Shown here: positions 33,829-42,858 of the stretch, one piece after another | Layout: each line of letters opens with the position of its first letter | How positions within the stretch are numbered: position 1 is the stretch's first letter | DNA from: Hyphomicrobium sp. LHD-15 | Lineage (GTDB): Bacteria > Pseudomonadota > Alphaproteobacteria > Rhizobiales > Hyphomicrobiaceae | Direction: 5' to 3' | Assembly: GCF_031157355.1 (NCBI RefSeq) | Contig: NZ_JAVIFT010000002.1 | Span: 730,501 to 794,500, forward strand | Length of the DNA stretch: 64,000 nt | Made by a program: the position numbers and the translations under genes | The notes under the pieces: generated by a model | Databases searched by the model: none | Seen by the model: the letters and a program-made list of their open reading frames with translations, nothing else | Told to the model about the DNA's origin: nothing

Positions 33829-34389
33829 CTAAGCGGCAGGCGGAGCAGCTGCCATATCGGCCGGCATCTCGACTTCTCCGGCGCCTGCCGCCGTTGCGGC
33901 CGTGTCGTCGGAGGTTTCCGCAAAGCGCGAGATTACGAAGCCAATCAACGCAAGGATCAGGATCAACGGCAGGTTGCGGCCAACGCCACGTGCGATGCCG
34001 GGCAGCGCCATCGGTGCAGCCGATGACAGAAAAGCTCGAACCTCCGGTGTCAGGAGGTCGGATGCAAGGAGATCCGCGCTTTCGTCGGCCGTTTGGCCTG
34101 CATCTCCTGATGCTGCGGCAGCTGACGGCTCGGCTGAGGTTGCGCTCTCGGCGGGGCGGGCTTCCGTATCGACGGCTGCCATGGTTACGAGCCCGATCAC
34201 TCCGAACAGCGCGGCCATGATGGAGTAACCGGCGACCGCGCCGTACATGTCGACGAGCTTCACAGTCAGTGCGGCGGTGGCGAAGCCGCCGGCGATCAGA
34301 AGGGGGATCGCAACGGTGACGCGGCCGACGTATTTGGCGACGACCGAGTCGATCTTGTTTTCGGCGCGCTTAAAAAGGCCTTGTAACAT
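33829..34389 (-). CDS. Hypothetical membrane protein
   Basis: A 186-residue protein with about three membrane segments: two near the N-terminus (AIPLLIAGGFATAALTVKLV and YSIMAALFGVIGLVTMAAV) and one near the C-terminus (NLPLILILALIGFVISRFA). A Ser/Ala/Asp-rich stretch separates them, and the tail is Ala/Pro-rich. I do not recognise a named family. The upstream neighbour on the same strand is a DUF883 protein 56 bases away, and a membrane transporter precedes that, so the three may be co-transcribed as an envelope-related group. Confidence 0.7.
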   Translation of the reverse strand: MLQGLFKRAENKIDSVVAKYVGRVTVAIPLLIAGGFATAALTVKLVDMYGAVAGYSIMAALFGVIGLVTMAAVDTEARPAESATSAEPSAAAASGDAGQTADESADLLASDLLTPEVRAFLSSAAPMALPGIARGVGRNLPLILILALIGFVISRFAETSDDTAATAAGAGEVEMPADMAAAPPAA

Positions 34390-34445
34390 GCCGCGCTTCT
34401 CCCGTTGTCGCTTCCTGACTGTGCTTCAGCTTCGCGTGCCAGTCG

Positions 34446-34733
34446 TTAGGACTTCCAAAGCGCGCCGATCACAAAGCCCAAACCCGCGGCAACAGCCAGT
34501 GTCGTCAGCGGCTGATCCTTGACCGATTTATCGAGCGCGGTTTTGAAGTTGTCGGCGACGACCTGAACCTGCTCGGTCGCTTGGCGACCCTGATCCGCGA
34601 CATTCTGAACGACGCGTTCAATATGCTCGCCTGTTTTCTCGGCCAGGTTGGCGGCCTTTTCGGAAAGCTCATCGGCGGTGCGGGCGTACTCGCCGGACGT
34701 GCGTTGGTTCGTGGTCGATGTTGACTGTGCCAT
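34446..34733 (-). CDS. DUF883 (ElaB/YqjD-like) membrane-anchored protein
   Basis: A 95-residue protein: a long amphipathic helical, Gln/Glu/Ala-rich region (ADELSEKAANLAEKTGEHIE through ATEQVQVVADNFKTALD) and a single C-terminal membrane helix (TLAVAAGLGFVIGALWKS). This is the layout of the YqjD/ElaB family, in which some members tether ribosomes to the inner membrane in stationary phase. Whether that applies here is unknown. TGAGG-like bases lie before the ATG at 34733. Confidence 0.85.
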   Translation of the reverse strand: MAQSTSTTNQRTSGEYARTADELSEKAANLAEKTGEHIERVVQNVADQGRQATEQVQVVADNFKTALDKSVKDQPLTTLAVAAGLGFVIGALWKS

Positions 34734-34806
34734 TGGTACGTCGCTCCTGTTGAGGTGGGATCAGCCTTCCGGCCGCTCCCCTAACGCAATTGGGCGGCTG
34801 TTGGTT

Positions 34807-35916
34807 TCATCCGGGAAGTTCGGGCGTGTCTTTGGGAAACAGATGACGAAACGTGACGATGGTGGTCATCAGGATCGGAACCGCCACGAAGGCTCCGATC
34901 GGTCCCCACATCCAGGCCCAGAAGCCGATGGCAAGAAACACCGCAAATGGGTTGAGTGTCATCTGGCGGCCCATGAGCGTTGGCGTCAGGAAATGTCCTT
35001 CGATCGTCGTCATGACGATGAAGACAAGGGGGGCAGCCAGGGCTTCGGAGATGGTTGGAAACGTAAACAGGCCAATGAGAAACAGCACCAAAACCATGAT
35101 CGCCGGGCCGATGTAGGGAATGTAGTTCAGAACAGCCGCAAGCACGCCCCACAGGAGTGGATTGGGCAAGCCGACCACGTAGGCGAGAATGGTCGTCAGG
35201 GTGCCGAGGCAGATATTCACGACCGTGAACGTGCCGAAATAGATGGTCGTGTTGCGTTCGATGTCGGACAGGATCCTGAGAGCCGTGAGGCGGTCTTCCC
35301 GGTTTGGAAGAATGAGCACGGAGCGCGCTTTGATTTTCTTCTGGTAGATCATGTAAAATATGAGGGCGCCAAGGAATAGGATGCCCTGCGTTACCGCTGG
35401 CGTGAGGATGCCTACGATACCGCGCACGATGTTGGTATTCTCTTCGACATGGAGCCCGCTGCCGCCTTGTCCGGTGGCTTGACCGATTGCACCCAGAACT
35501 TCCTTCAGAAATTCGAGCGGCTGGCTCATCGACTGCAGCTTCTGCTTGATCATGGCGCCGAGTTCGCTGGCACGGCCGAGCCAATAGGTCAGCGGCAGCG
35601 ACAGGAGCGTGACGACCGACAGGATCACCAACACGATCGCAAGCGTGAGCAGCAGCACGGATACGCCTCGCGGGAGGCCTTGGCGCTCCATCCAGGCGAC
35701 GACAGGAAGCAGGATGTTGGCGACAACCCAGGCGAGGATGACCGGTACGGCCACGTCTCGCATCAGATAAAGCGCGGCAAGGAGAGCGAGCGCAAAGATA
35801 CCGGTCACCGAAACGTTGGCGACCATCTGCCAGTTTTCGGCTGTCGTTCGTTTTTCCACCTCGGGCGAGATTTCGGCAGGCGTCCGTTCAATTCCGGCTT
35901 CGGCAACCACAGCCAT
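34807..35916 (-). CDS. AI-2E family transporter (PerM-like)
   Basis: A 369-residue membrane protein. After a hydrophilic N-terminus come paired helices (LALLAALYLMRDVAVPVILA, VSVLLLTLAIVLVILSVVTL), a long soluble section (residues about 130-195) and a C-terminal bundle containing GLPNPLLWGVLAAVLNYIPY followed by IGPAIM, the family signature. Members export small molecules or ions; the name comes from an E. coli protein thought to release autoinducer-2, but the substrate here is unknown. It may form a transcription unit with the two small membrane proteins downstream. Confidence 0.9.
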   Translation of the reverse strand: MAVVAEAGIERTPAEISPEVEKRTTAENWQMVANVSVTGIFALALLAALYLMRDVAVPVILAWVVANILLPVVAWMERQGLPRGVSVLLLTLAIVLVILSVVTLLSLPLTYWLGRASELGAMIKQKLQSMSQPLEFLKEVLGAIGQATGQGGSGLHVEENTNIVRGIVGILTPAVTQGILFLGALIFYMIYQKKIKARSVLILPNREDRLTALRILSDIERNTTIYFGTFTVVNICLGTLTTILAYVVGLPNPLLWGVLAAVLNYIPYIGPAIMVLVLFLIGLFTFPTISEALAAPLVFIVMTTIEGHFLTPTLMGRQMTLNPFAVFLAIGFWAWMWGPIGAFVAVPILMTTIVTFRHLFPKDTPELPG

Positions 35917-35962
35917 GGCGTTCTCCCGTGTTTGCCGGCATTCGTGTTCGCCGGTTCATGTT

Positions 35963-37537
35963 CTATTTCGAGCGCGCAGGATTTCTTCTGAGTGAGCCTG
36001 CGATTGCGCGTCTCGCACCGCTTGCCTGGGACCACACCGATTTCCACGTCCACGCGTCCTTGAGATCGTGCAGACAGCGCAGAAGCTGGGCGCGCATGGC
36101 TTCGGGCAGAGCTTCGGCAATCTGTTGCCAGACCTGCTCAACGTTGTAGGGCGCCGCTGGGTCCACCAAACTCACGGGGACGACTTCCGCGGCATCGAAA
36201 CCGAGGTCGTGGGCAGCTGCTTCAAGAGCGGAGCGGATGTTGCGGGCCTTTTCCTGCTCACCGCTGCCGATGTCGTAGGGAGGCGACCATTCGCTGAACG
36301 GACGTAGGCGATCGATGTGGGTCGCGACCAGGATCACGGGTGGGCGGCGGCGATTGAGGCGCGCGGCGAAATTGAGCCGCAACGTTTCGAGGGCTTTGCG
36401 ATCGGGCTCCCGGTCGGCGCGGTGGGCGCCGATCACCCAGAGCACGAGATCGCTATCGGTCGCTTCCTCCATCAAATCTCCAAGCGCGCTGGCATCGTTG
36501 CCGATGCCGGGGCTGTCGATGACGAGGGCCGCGGGAAAGCCTTCGCGCGCAAGCAAATACGGCGTGAAGGCCGAGGTGGTGGGAAGGGTGTCGGTCGCGG
36601 CCTTTGCCTCGCGGGCAAGCGCATTGACGAGGCTGGACTTGCCGGCGCTGGTCTGGCCCGCCACCAGAATGCGCAGCGGTTCGGCTCGATGCTGGCTCAA
36701 GGCGTCCTGATCGGCGGCGGTTTCCGGCGATACGTAGCTCGCAAGCGCATCCGATCTGACGCGGAGCCTGCCGCCATAGAGATCGATGGCCGCTCGTCCG
36801 ATCTCTGAGACATAGGCTTCCGTGAGACGCCGAGTGACGGCATCGCGGCCCCATTGCATCATGGCTTTCGACAACTGCTCGCGCGCTTCCTGAGCGGCGG
36901 CTGTTGCGGGATTTATGAGCCGGATGACACGCCAGACATCGTAGGCGCGCTCGGCCATCCCGATGGCATCGCGCCAGCGGTAGAGGGCAAGTGCCTGGGC
37001 AACCGTCAGCCGATCTCCGAACGGCACGCTGTCGAGCACGAAAGCTCTAAGCCTGCGGCTGACCCGCTCGATGATGGCGAGGGCTTCCGGCGTGGTGAAT
37101 TGCCAGAGCGGGTCAGTGCGGCCGGGATGAAGGCGATGGGCGACCGTCTCGATTGCCTCCTGGCCGAGTTTCAGCAAACCATCGGTGCTGGCAATGCGCG
37201 TTGGGTCGGTGCGCCCGGCCAGGGCCAAGACATCGCGCCAGGCTTGCTCTTCGATCGGCGACCAGCCGAGCTTGCTGGCCATGTCGGTATCTATCGACGT
37301 TGGCGCTTGCTCTGTTTGCGGGGCTGCCGGTTCCGGGAGGAGCTTGCGCTGGGTCACGTAAACCGCCAGGACGGCGGCGAGCGCAAATCCGGTCCAGTAA
37401 ATCAGGTAGCCGTTCTGCCACAGCCAGATGCTGCCGAGCGGTATCAGTGACAACGCCGGAACGAGAAGTCCGAAGGCGATCAGGATGAGGGAAGCCGTGC
37501 GCCGGGCTCTCGGTTGACGTGGAGGGCTCTCGGTCAC
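35963..37537 (-). CDS. Membrane-anchored GTPase of a tandem pair
   Basis: A 524-residue protein. Two membrane helices lie near the N-terminus (about 15-36 and 44-62), then a helical region of about 220 residues, then a GTP-binding domain: P-loop GQTSAGKSS (294-302), a Thr-rich switch I around 317-322, DSPG (341-344) and THID (406-409). It resembles Era/dynamin-like GTPases that act on membranes, but I cannot name the family. Its start overlaps the end of the second GTPase gene by four bases, so the two are made together. A role in envelope stress or membrane remodelling is inference only. Confidence 0.8.
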   Translation of the reverse strand: MTESPPRQPRARRTASLILIAFGLLVPALSLIPLGSIWLWQNGYLIYWTGFALAAVLAVYVTQRKLLPEPAAPQTEQAPTSIDTDMASKLGWSPIEEQAWRDVLALAGRTDPTRIASTDGLLKLGQEAIETVAHRLHPGRTDPLWQFTTPEALAIIERVSRRLRAFVLDSVPFGDRLTVAQALALYRWRDAIGMAERAYDVWRVIRLINPATAAAQEAREQLSKAMMQWGRDAVTRRLTEAYVSEIGRAAIDLYGGRLRVRSDALASYVSPETAADQDALSQHRAEPLRILVAGQTSAGKSSLVNALAREAKAATDTLPTTSAFTPYLLAREGFPAALVIDSPGIGNDASALGDLMEEATDSDLVLWVIGAHRADREPDRKALETLRLNFAARLNRRRPPVILVATHIDRLRPFSEWSPPYDIGSGEQEKARNIRSALEAAAHDLGFDAAEVVPVSLVDPAAPYNVEQVWQQIAEALPEAMRAQLLRCLHDLKDAWTWKSVWSQASGARRAIAGSLRRNPARSK

Positions 37538-38823
37538 GGCTGCGCCTCGCGATCCTGGTCTGAGCGTCGGCGCTCTTTCGCCATGCGGAAGGCTTCACGC
37601 AGGGCTTGCTGGTAAGTGTCGGCTATGCCTTTTCGATCGGTGGTGCCGAGGCGACGACCGTGCAGATAGAAGACGGCTGCCTTGCCGAGCGCATAGGTGA
37701 CGGCGAAGCTTGCAGCTGCGGATGCGGCGGCTCCGGCCGTTTGCCCGTAGACCGGCAGCATCTTCGCGAGTTGGCGCAAGCCGATGCTCGTTGCGACCTT
37801 GGCCAGCGTTCCGGCGCCGAGGGCTGCGGATAGCTCGGCGTATGCGCGGCGGTCCCAGTCGATGCCGTAGAGGCTTCCCAATTGCCCCAGCATGCGAGCT
37901 TGGATCGTGGACGACGCAATCGTGCCGGCAACGGGAAACGGAACGAGGTCGCTACCGCCCGCTGCTACGGCGTGGCCCATGACGATCGGATCGGCGGAGC
38001 GAGCCTTGGGGTCGGCGTGAAATCCCGGCATGGCCGAGAGGGCGGACCGCATTCCGGCCGGCGCGACGGTTGCGAGCGCTTCCGTCAAGGCTTCGAGCCC
38101 GTAGTCGCTCGGCGGAAGCCTGTCGTCGGCTTTGGTGAGATCCACCGGAACGAACAAAAGTGCGCCGCGGCCCGGAATTTTATCCAGCAACGTCCGCTGG
38201 TAGGCGAGGCTGCGCATGAGATCTATCGGAATGCGCTCGATCGCCCGGCGCTGTTCAGGCTGGCTCGCGGATGCGTCGGCAAATGGATAGGGGAGGATAT
38301 GGCCTGCGCCGGAGGGATAGCCGTCGTGTAGGCTGGTTTGCGCGATGACGATCGGCCAGTCCGGGTGGCGGGTCCGAACTTTGCGGAGGGCGTCGATCAA
38401 TGCGTCTTGCGCAGGATCCATGGCGCGCATTGTCGCGAGCACGAGGTGCGCATTCGATTCGGCAAACGCCAAATCCTCCGCAGGGTCGTAGTCCGCTTCG
38501 CCTAACCCGCGCGTATCGAGGAATCTCAATACCGGCATTTCTCCCGGAAACGCATAGATGCGGGCGGTACGCGTGCAGGGACGAAAGCCGTCGCCGATAT
38601 CGGCGTCGGTGCTTTGCGTGATCGCGCGAATAACAGATGTTTTTCCGCTTTGGACTTTGCCGAGGAGCCAAACGACAGGGGCGTGCTCGTTGGCGTGCTT
38701 CGACCAGCTTTCGCTTTGCGCTCGTGAGGATGCGGGTGCTTCGCTCGCGGGCACATCGGCGGAAGCCCTCCCGCTCGACAGGCTGGGCAGCACGCCCCTC
38801 AGCGCAGCAGCCCATTTCGCCAT
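37534..38823 (-). CDS. YcjF-like (DUF697) GTPase of a tandem pair
   Basis: A 429-residue protein with an N-terminal GTPase domain (P-loop GKVQSGKTS at 55-63 and DTRGLGE at 103-109) and a C-terminal hydrophobic DUF697-like region (GLRQLAKMLPVYGQTAGAAA, then SFAVTYALGKAAVFYLHGRR). The lysine and serine/threonine of the P-loop are intact. The gene precedes and overlaps the membrane-anchored GTPase gene, suggesting a heteromeric GTPase pair at the membrane. In other bacteria DUF697 GTPases associate with stress-induced operons; whether that holds here is unknown. Confidence 0.8.
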   Translation of the reverse strand: MAKWAAALRGVLPSLSSGRASADVPASEAPASSRAQSESWSKHANEHAPVVWLLGKVQSGKTSVIRAITQSTDADIGDGFRPCTRTARIYAFPGEMPVLRFLDTRGLGEADYDPAEDLAFAESNAHLVLATMRAMDPAQDALIDALRKVRTRHPDWPIVIAQTSLHDGYPSGAGHILPYPFADASASQPEQRRAIERIPIDLMRSLAYQRTLLDKIPGRGALLFVPVDLTKADDRLPPSDYGLEALTEALATVAPAGMRSALSAMPGFHADPKARSADPIVMGHAVAAGGSDLVPFPVAGTIASSTIQARMLGQLGSLYGIDWDRRAYAELSAALGAGTLAKVATSIGLRQLAKMLPVYGQTAGAAASAAASFAVTYALGKAAVFYLHGRRLGTTDRKGIADTYQQALREAFRMAKERRRSDQDREAQP

Positions 38824-38945
38824 GGCAGCCTCTCGATTCGAAGAAGGTGACGTCGATGTCTCTGCGCCGCAGGACTTTCATGAGGCGCACAGGACAACGC
38901 TCGAAGAACACGTAAGTTCCCCGAGCGTCATCATCAATACCGAGT

Positions 38946-39332
38946 TCAAGAGTTGGATTGCGTCTTCAGAAAGTCGATGATGAGCTTCCGCTGCTCGGCT
39001 TCAGGTACGCCCGCGAACGGCGTCATGGTGGTGCTGGATGCGAGCGACTTCGGATCTGCCAGGAACTTGTCGAGCGTGGCTTCATCCCAGGTGATATCGG
39101 CTGTCAGGCTGCCGGAATAGTTTCCGAAGTCCTTAACCTGGCCGGCTTTCGCTCCGAAAATGTTATGAAGCGTCGGGCCAAGGCGGTTGTCATCCGGCTT
39201 CGTCGAATGGCAGTTGCGGCAATGGGTGTTGAACGCAACCTGGCCTGCGTCGCCTTCCCCCGCGGCGATGGTCGAAAGAAATGGAACGGCGAGGGCAGCA
39301 AGACATCCAAGCGTCAGGAGTGTGTTTTTCAT
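38946..39332 (-). CDS. Class I cytochrome c
   Basis: A 128-residue exported electron carrier. A signal peptide (TLLTLGCLAALAVPFLSTIA) precedes the haem site CRNCH; the distal region TMTPFAGVP supplies the expected axial methionine, and LGPTLHNIFGAKAGQVKDF and ITWDEATLDKFLADPKSL fit mitochondrial-type cytochromes c. ATG 39332 is preferred because GAGGAGG lies about eight bases upstream; the frame is open to 39512 without support. Its redox partners are not encoded nearby. It lies downstream of a small unknown gene on the same strand. Confidence 0.93.
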   Translation of the reverse strand: MKNTLLTLGCLAALAVPFLSTIAAGEGDAGQVAFNTHCRNCHSTKPDDNRLGPTLHNIFGAKAGQVKDFGNYSGSLTADITWDEATLDKFLADPKSLASSTTMTPFAGVPEAEQRKLIIDFLKTQSNS

Positions 39333-39411
39333 TGTTTTAGCCTCCTCTTTTTTGTTGGAGGCGTAACGCGTGGGGGAGAGTTCTAGTTTCCTGGGGCGAA
39401 TACGGACGTAT

Positions 39412-39618
39412 TCAGGTGTGTGCATACGTTTTCGCGGGCTGGCAGGTGTAGCGCGCGACGTAAAAATTCGGGTGTGCTTCGACCCACTTTGCGCCCTCGA
39501 TCTGGGACGCAATCAAGCATCCGATCGCTCCGACATGTTCGTCGAGCTGGATCGGATTGGCCTCCCGGCAGGAGGCACCGATAACGACTGAGCACACGGT
39601 GAATATCAGCTCATACAT
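39412..39618 (-). CDS. Small conserved hypothetical protein
   Basis: A 68-residue protein beginning MYELIFTVCSVVIGASCREA, with ASQIEGAKWVEAHPNFYVAR and a final cysteine near the end. I have seen this pattern (an MYEL/MFEL start, spaced cysteines, then AKW-x-x-xHP and an aromatic end) in short uncharacterised proteins of Bradyrhizobium and relatives. A GGAG before ATG 39618 supports this start over an ATG five codons upstream. The N-terminus is hydrophobic enough for export, and the four cysteines could form disulfides. The function is unknown. Confidence 0.65.
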   Translation of the reverse strand: MYELIFTVCSVVIGASCREANPIQLDEHVGAIGCLIASQIEGAKWVEAHPNFYVARYTCQPAKTYAHT

Positions 39619-39783
39619 GATGCTCTCCGGCATTTTTTGTTCTTCTTGAAGCGGTAATTCCGCGGCGCTCGATGCGGTTCCATACGCTTCTTACACACCG
39701 CCTCTGCCGGCTGATGTGTGGAACAGATGAATGCCGGTTCCCGTTTCTTTCGAGAGATGCAGATGAACTTGGAGGTGCAAGCC

Positions 39784-40149
39784 ATGGTTCTGCGCCGGAA
39801 AACTACTTTTGTGGTTCCGCACGGAGCGCTTGTTGCGGCCGCGATCGGCGCGGTGGCGTTTTTGGGCTCTGTTTCCGCCCAAACACCTTCGCCCGGCGCT
39901 CCGGATGTTCCACCGGAAGTCATGGAGCCGCCGCAGGAAAGCACGTCGCCGCCTGCCGACCCCAGCACGGATGGACCGGCTCCCGAGGAGCCGTTGTCGA
40001 AGGAGCTTGAAAAGCGGCAAGGCGTGATCGAGCCTCCGCGCGGAGTCGATCCGAAAATCGAGAAGCCGGTTCCTGAGGACTTCAAGAGCAAGACGCCCGT
40101 TCTGCCACCGCCCGGTGAGGGTGGAACGCCTGATGCTCCGGCGAAATAA
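39784..40149 (+). CDS. Hypothetical proline-rich exported protein
   Basis: A 121-residue protein with an N-terminal hydrophobic segment (GALVAAAIGAVAFLGSVSAQ) that looks like a signal peptide, followed by a low-complexity Pro/Glu/Ser region (PSPGAPDVPPEVMEPPQEST). ATG 39784 is well placed after GGAGGTG; earlier in-frame ATGs exist from 39718. No domain is recognisable. An inverted repeat AGGCGGC/GCCGCCT at 40151-40179 follows, without a T run. It converges on secDF. Confidence 0.6.
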   Translation: MVLRRKTTFVVPHGALVAAAIGAVAFLGSVSAQTPSPGAPDVPPEVMEPPQESTSPPADPSTDGPAPEEPLSKELEKRQGVIEPPRGVDPKIEKPVPEDFKSKTPVLPPPGEGGTPDAPAK

Positions 40150-40233
40150 AAGGCGGCTAGTGCATGGCACCGGCCGCCTAACTATTCGTAGTGGCGAAGG
40201 TGGGCGGAACGGTAGGTTCCACTCACCTCTTTC

Positions 40234-42756
40234 CTATCGTGCCGGCAAGGCCTGCTCGGGTGTAGCCGATGCCGGCCGTCCCCCGCGCAGGTATTTTTCG
40301 CCGATGTTGAGAAGGATCGGCGCCGCGATGAAGATGGAGGAGCTCGTCGCGAGGACGAGGCCGAACAGCAGCGTCAACGCGAACTCCCGCAACGCCGGTC
40401 CGCCGAACATCGCGAGCGGGGCGATCGACAGGAACAAGGCCACGGACGTTCCGATCGTGCGCGACAGCGTTTCGTTGATGCTGCGATCGACGATCTCGCG
40501 GAGTGGCGTCTTCTTGTAGCGCACGAGATTCTCGCGCACCCGGTCATAGACGACGACCTTGTCGTTGATCGAGAAGCCCATGATGGTGAGGATGGCCGCG
40601 ATCGACGTCAGATTGAACTCGAAGCCGGTGAGTGCGAGGAAGCCCACCGTCTTCGTGAGATCGAGGAACATCGTCACGATCGCGCCGACGGCGAACGGCC
40701 ATTCGAAGCGGAACGAGATGTAGCCGAACATCGCGATGGCCGCGAGGCCGAGCGCCCAGAGGCCGTCACTCAACAACTCTGCGCCGACCGAAGGACCGAC
40801 AACTTCAACGCGGCGGATTTCCGACCCAGGTGCAGCCTGCTGGACAGCTTCGCGTGCCTTTTGCAAGGCTGCCTGCTGCTCGGCGGGGGCGCCGTGCGGG
40901 TGCTCGAAGCGCAGCATCACGTCGTCGTCGCTGCCGAAGCGCTGGACCTGAACGGGGCCGAGGCCCGCATTCATAAGTGCGCTTTGCAGCGCGGATGCAT
41001 CGGCCGGGCCTTGCGTTTTTGCTTCTATGGCGACGCCGCCCGCAAAGTCCACGCCCATCTTGAGGCCGGGGTGGAAGGCGAGGGCCAGCGACGCCAAGCT
41101 GATCGCCGCAGAGATGATCAGGCCGGAATAGCGCGCCCGCATGAACTGGATCGTCGTGTGATCCGGAAAGAAGCGGAAGCGTGTTCCGATGGTCAGAGAC
41201 TTAGGACGATTACGCTTGATCCATGCAGCCGTCAGCAGCCGCACGAGAACGATGGCCGTGAAGATCGAAACCACGATGCCAAGGCTGATGGTGACGGCGA
41301 AGCCGCGGATGGCGCCGACGCCGACGATGAACAGGATCAGCATCTTGATCAGCGTGGTGATGTTGGCGTCCATGATCGTGGTGTAAGCGCGGCGGAAGCC
41401 GGTCTCGATCGACGAGATGACGCCGTTGCGCTTGCCGAGCTCTTCGCGCGTTCGCTCGTTGATCAGGATGTTGGCGTCCACGGCCATGCCGAGGGCGAGC
41501 AGGATGCCGGCCATACCGGGCAAGGTCAGGGTCGCGCCCATCATCGACAGGCCGGCGATGGTGAGAGCCAAGTTGACGAGCAGGGCTGCCGCGGCGAACA
41601 GGCCGAAGCGGCCATAGGTCAGGATCATGAATCCGACGACGAGCGTGAAGCCGGCGATGATCGAGTAAAGGCCTGCGCGAATGGCATCGGCGCCGAGGCT
41701 CGGCCCAATGGTGCGCTCCTCGACGATGGTCAGCGGCGCGGGCAGGGCGCCGGCGCGCAGCAGAACAGCGAGATCGTTGGCTTCCTCGACCGTGAAGTTG
41801 CCGCTGATCTGGCCTTGTCCGCCAAGAATGGGCTCGCGGATCACGGGCGCGCTGATCACCTTATTGTCGAGCACGATGGCGAACGGCTGCCCCACATGCT
41901 TGGTGCTGACATCGGCGAAGCGCCGGGTGCCGATCGAATCGAGGCCAAAGTCCACGACCCATCCGCCAGCATTGCGATCCATGGCGGCGGTTGCGCGCGT
42001 TAAGTTCATGCCATCGACCTCGACATGCCGGCGCACCGGAAGCTTTGCTGCGCCTTCGGACCTGTTGGCCATCGGCAGCAGCTCGACTTCGGGGCCTGCA
42101 GCGGTGCCGTCCGGGGCAACGAGGCGGAACGTCATTTTCGCGGTAGAGCCGAGCAGGCGCTTGATGCGGTCGGGATCGGAGACGCCCGGCAACTCGACGA
42201 GCACGCGGTTTTGACCCTGACGGGCCACCACGGGTTCGTTGACGCCAGTCTCGTCGATGCGGCGCCGGACAATCGAGATCGACTGCTGGACGGCTTTTGT
42301 CGAGAGGTCGGTGACGGCCTGCGGGTTCAGCGTCAGCGTGAGTGTCTGTCCGCTTTCAGAGGTCGTGAACACCTGCGTACGATTGGGGCCGTCGACGCGC
42401 TCGGCGAGAATGTCGCTCAAGGCCTGACGCGCGGATGCAGGCGTCGCGGTATCTGCAAGCGTGACCGACACGCTGTCCTTGCCGGCCACGATCGACGTGA
42501 AGGGGACCTTTGCCTTGCGCAAGGCTTCCGCGGTCGAGGAGCGGGCGCTCGCGATGCGCTCCTTGACGACCGAATTCATATCCACTTCGAGCAGCAGATA
42601 CGATCCGCCCTGAAGATCGAGGCCGAGATTGACGCGGGGTTGTGGAACCCAGGCGGGGAGCGTTCCGTGTGTCAGGAGGTTGGGGATGCTCAGCAAAATG
42701 CCGAGCAGGCAGACACCCAGGATCAGGGATGTCTTGAAACGTGAAAAATGGAGCAT
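40234..42756 (-). CDS. secDF: Fused protein-export membrane protein SecDF
   Basis: An 840-residue fusion of SecD and SecF, which uses the proton gradient to help pull exported proteins through SecYEG. The SecD half has VNLGLDLQGGSYLLLEVDMN and, near position 400, the membrane segment TLTLPGMAGILLALGMAVDA followed by NILINERTREELG. The SecF half (from about 550) has KMGVDFAGGVAIEAKTQGPA, LTIMGFSINDKVVVYDRVRE and NETLSRTIGTSVALFL. Twelve membrane helices are expected. Fusion is known in several Rhizobiales and is not an error here, since both halves are complete. yajC is not visible beside it. Confidence 0.97.
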   Translation of the reverse strand: MLHFSRFKTSLILGVCLLGILLSIPNLLTHGTLPAWVPQPRVNLGLDLQGGSYLLLEVDMNSVVKERIASARSSTAEALRKAKVPFTSIVAGKDSVSVTLADTATPASARQALSDILAERVDGPNRTQVFTTSESGQTLTLTLNPQAVTDLSTKAVQQSISIVRRRIDETGVNEPVVARQGQNRVLVELPGVSDPDRIKRLLGSTAKMTFRLVAPDGTAAGPEVELLPMANRSEGAAKLPVRRHVEVDGMNLTRATAAMDRNAGGWVVDFGLDSIGTRRFADVSTKHVGQPFAIVLDNKVISAPVIREPILGGQGQISGNFTVEEANDLAVLLRAGALPAPLTIVEERTIGPSLGADAIRAGLYSIIAGFTLVVGFMILTYGRFGLFAAAALLVNLALTIAGLSMMGATLTLPGMAGILLALGMAVDANILINERTREELGKRNGVISSIETGFRRAYTTIMDANITTLIKMLILFIVGVGAIRGFAVTISLGIVVSIFTAIVLVRLLTAAWIKRNRPKSLTIGTRFRFFPDHTTIQFMRARYSGLIISAAISLASLALAFHPGLKMGVDFAGGVAIEAKTQGPADASALQSALMNAGLGPVQVQRFGSDDDVMLRFEHPHGAPAEQQAALQKAREAVQQAAPGSEIRRVEVVGPSVGAELLSDGLWALGLAAIAMFGYISFRFEWPFAVGAIVTMFLDLTKTVGFLALTGFEFNLTSIAAILTIMGFSINDKVVVYDRVRENLVRYKKTPLREIVDRSINETLSRTIGTSVALFLSIAPLAMFGGPALREFALTLLFGLVLATSSSIFIAAPILLNIGEKYLRGGRPASATPEQALPAR

Positions 42757-42858
42757 GGTCGCATTCCGATATGGCCGAAGCCGCCGGCGCGAAGCGCGCG
42801 GCGGTCGACGAGAATTTTCATTTTTTGAAAGGGCTTGAGAGGCGGCCTAGGCGGCCAA

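Noticed and set aside
40861-42003. A 380-codon plus-strand frame inside secDF
   Set aside because: SecDF motifs run the full length of the minus strand here; the frame is rich in Asp, Gly, His and Arg with no domain.
40234-42756. SecDF fusion as an assembly or frameshift artefact
   Set aside because: Both halves are complete with an in-frame linker, and fused SecDF is known in Rhizobiales.
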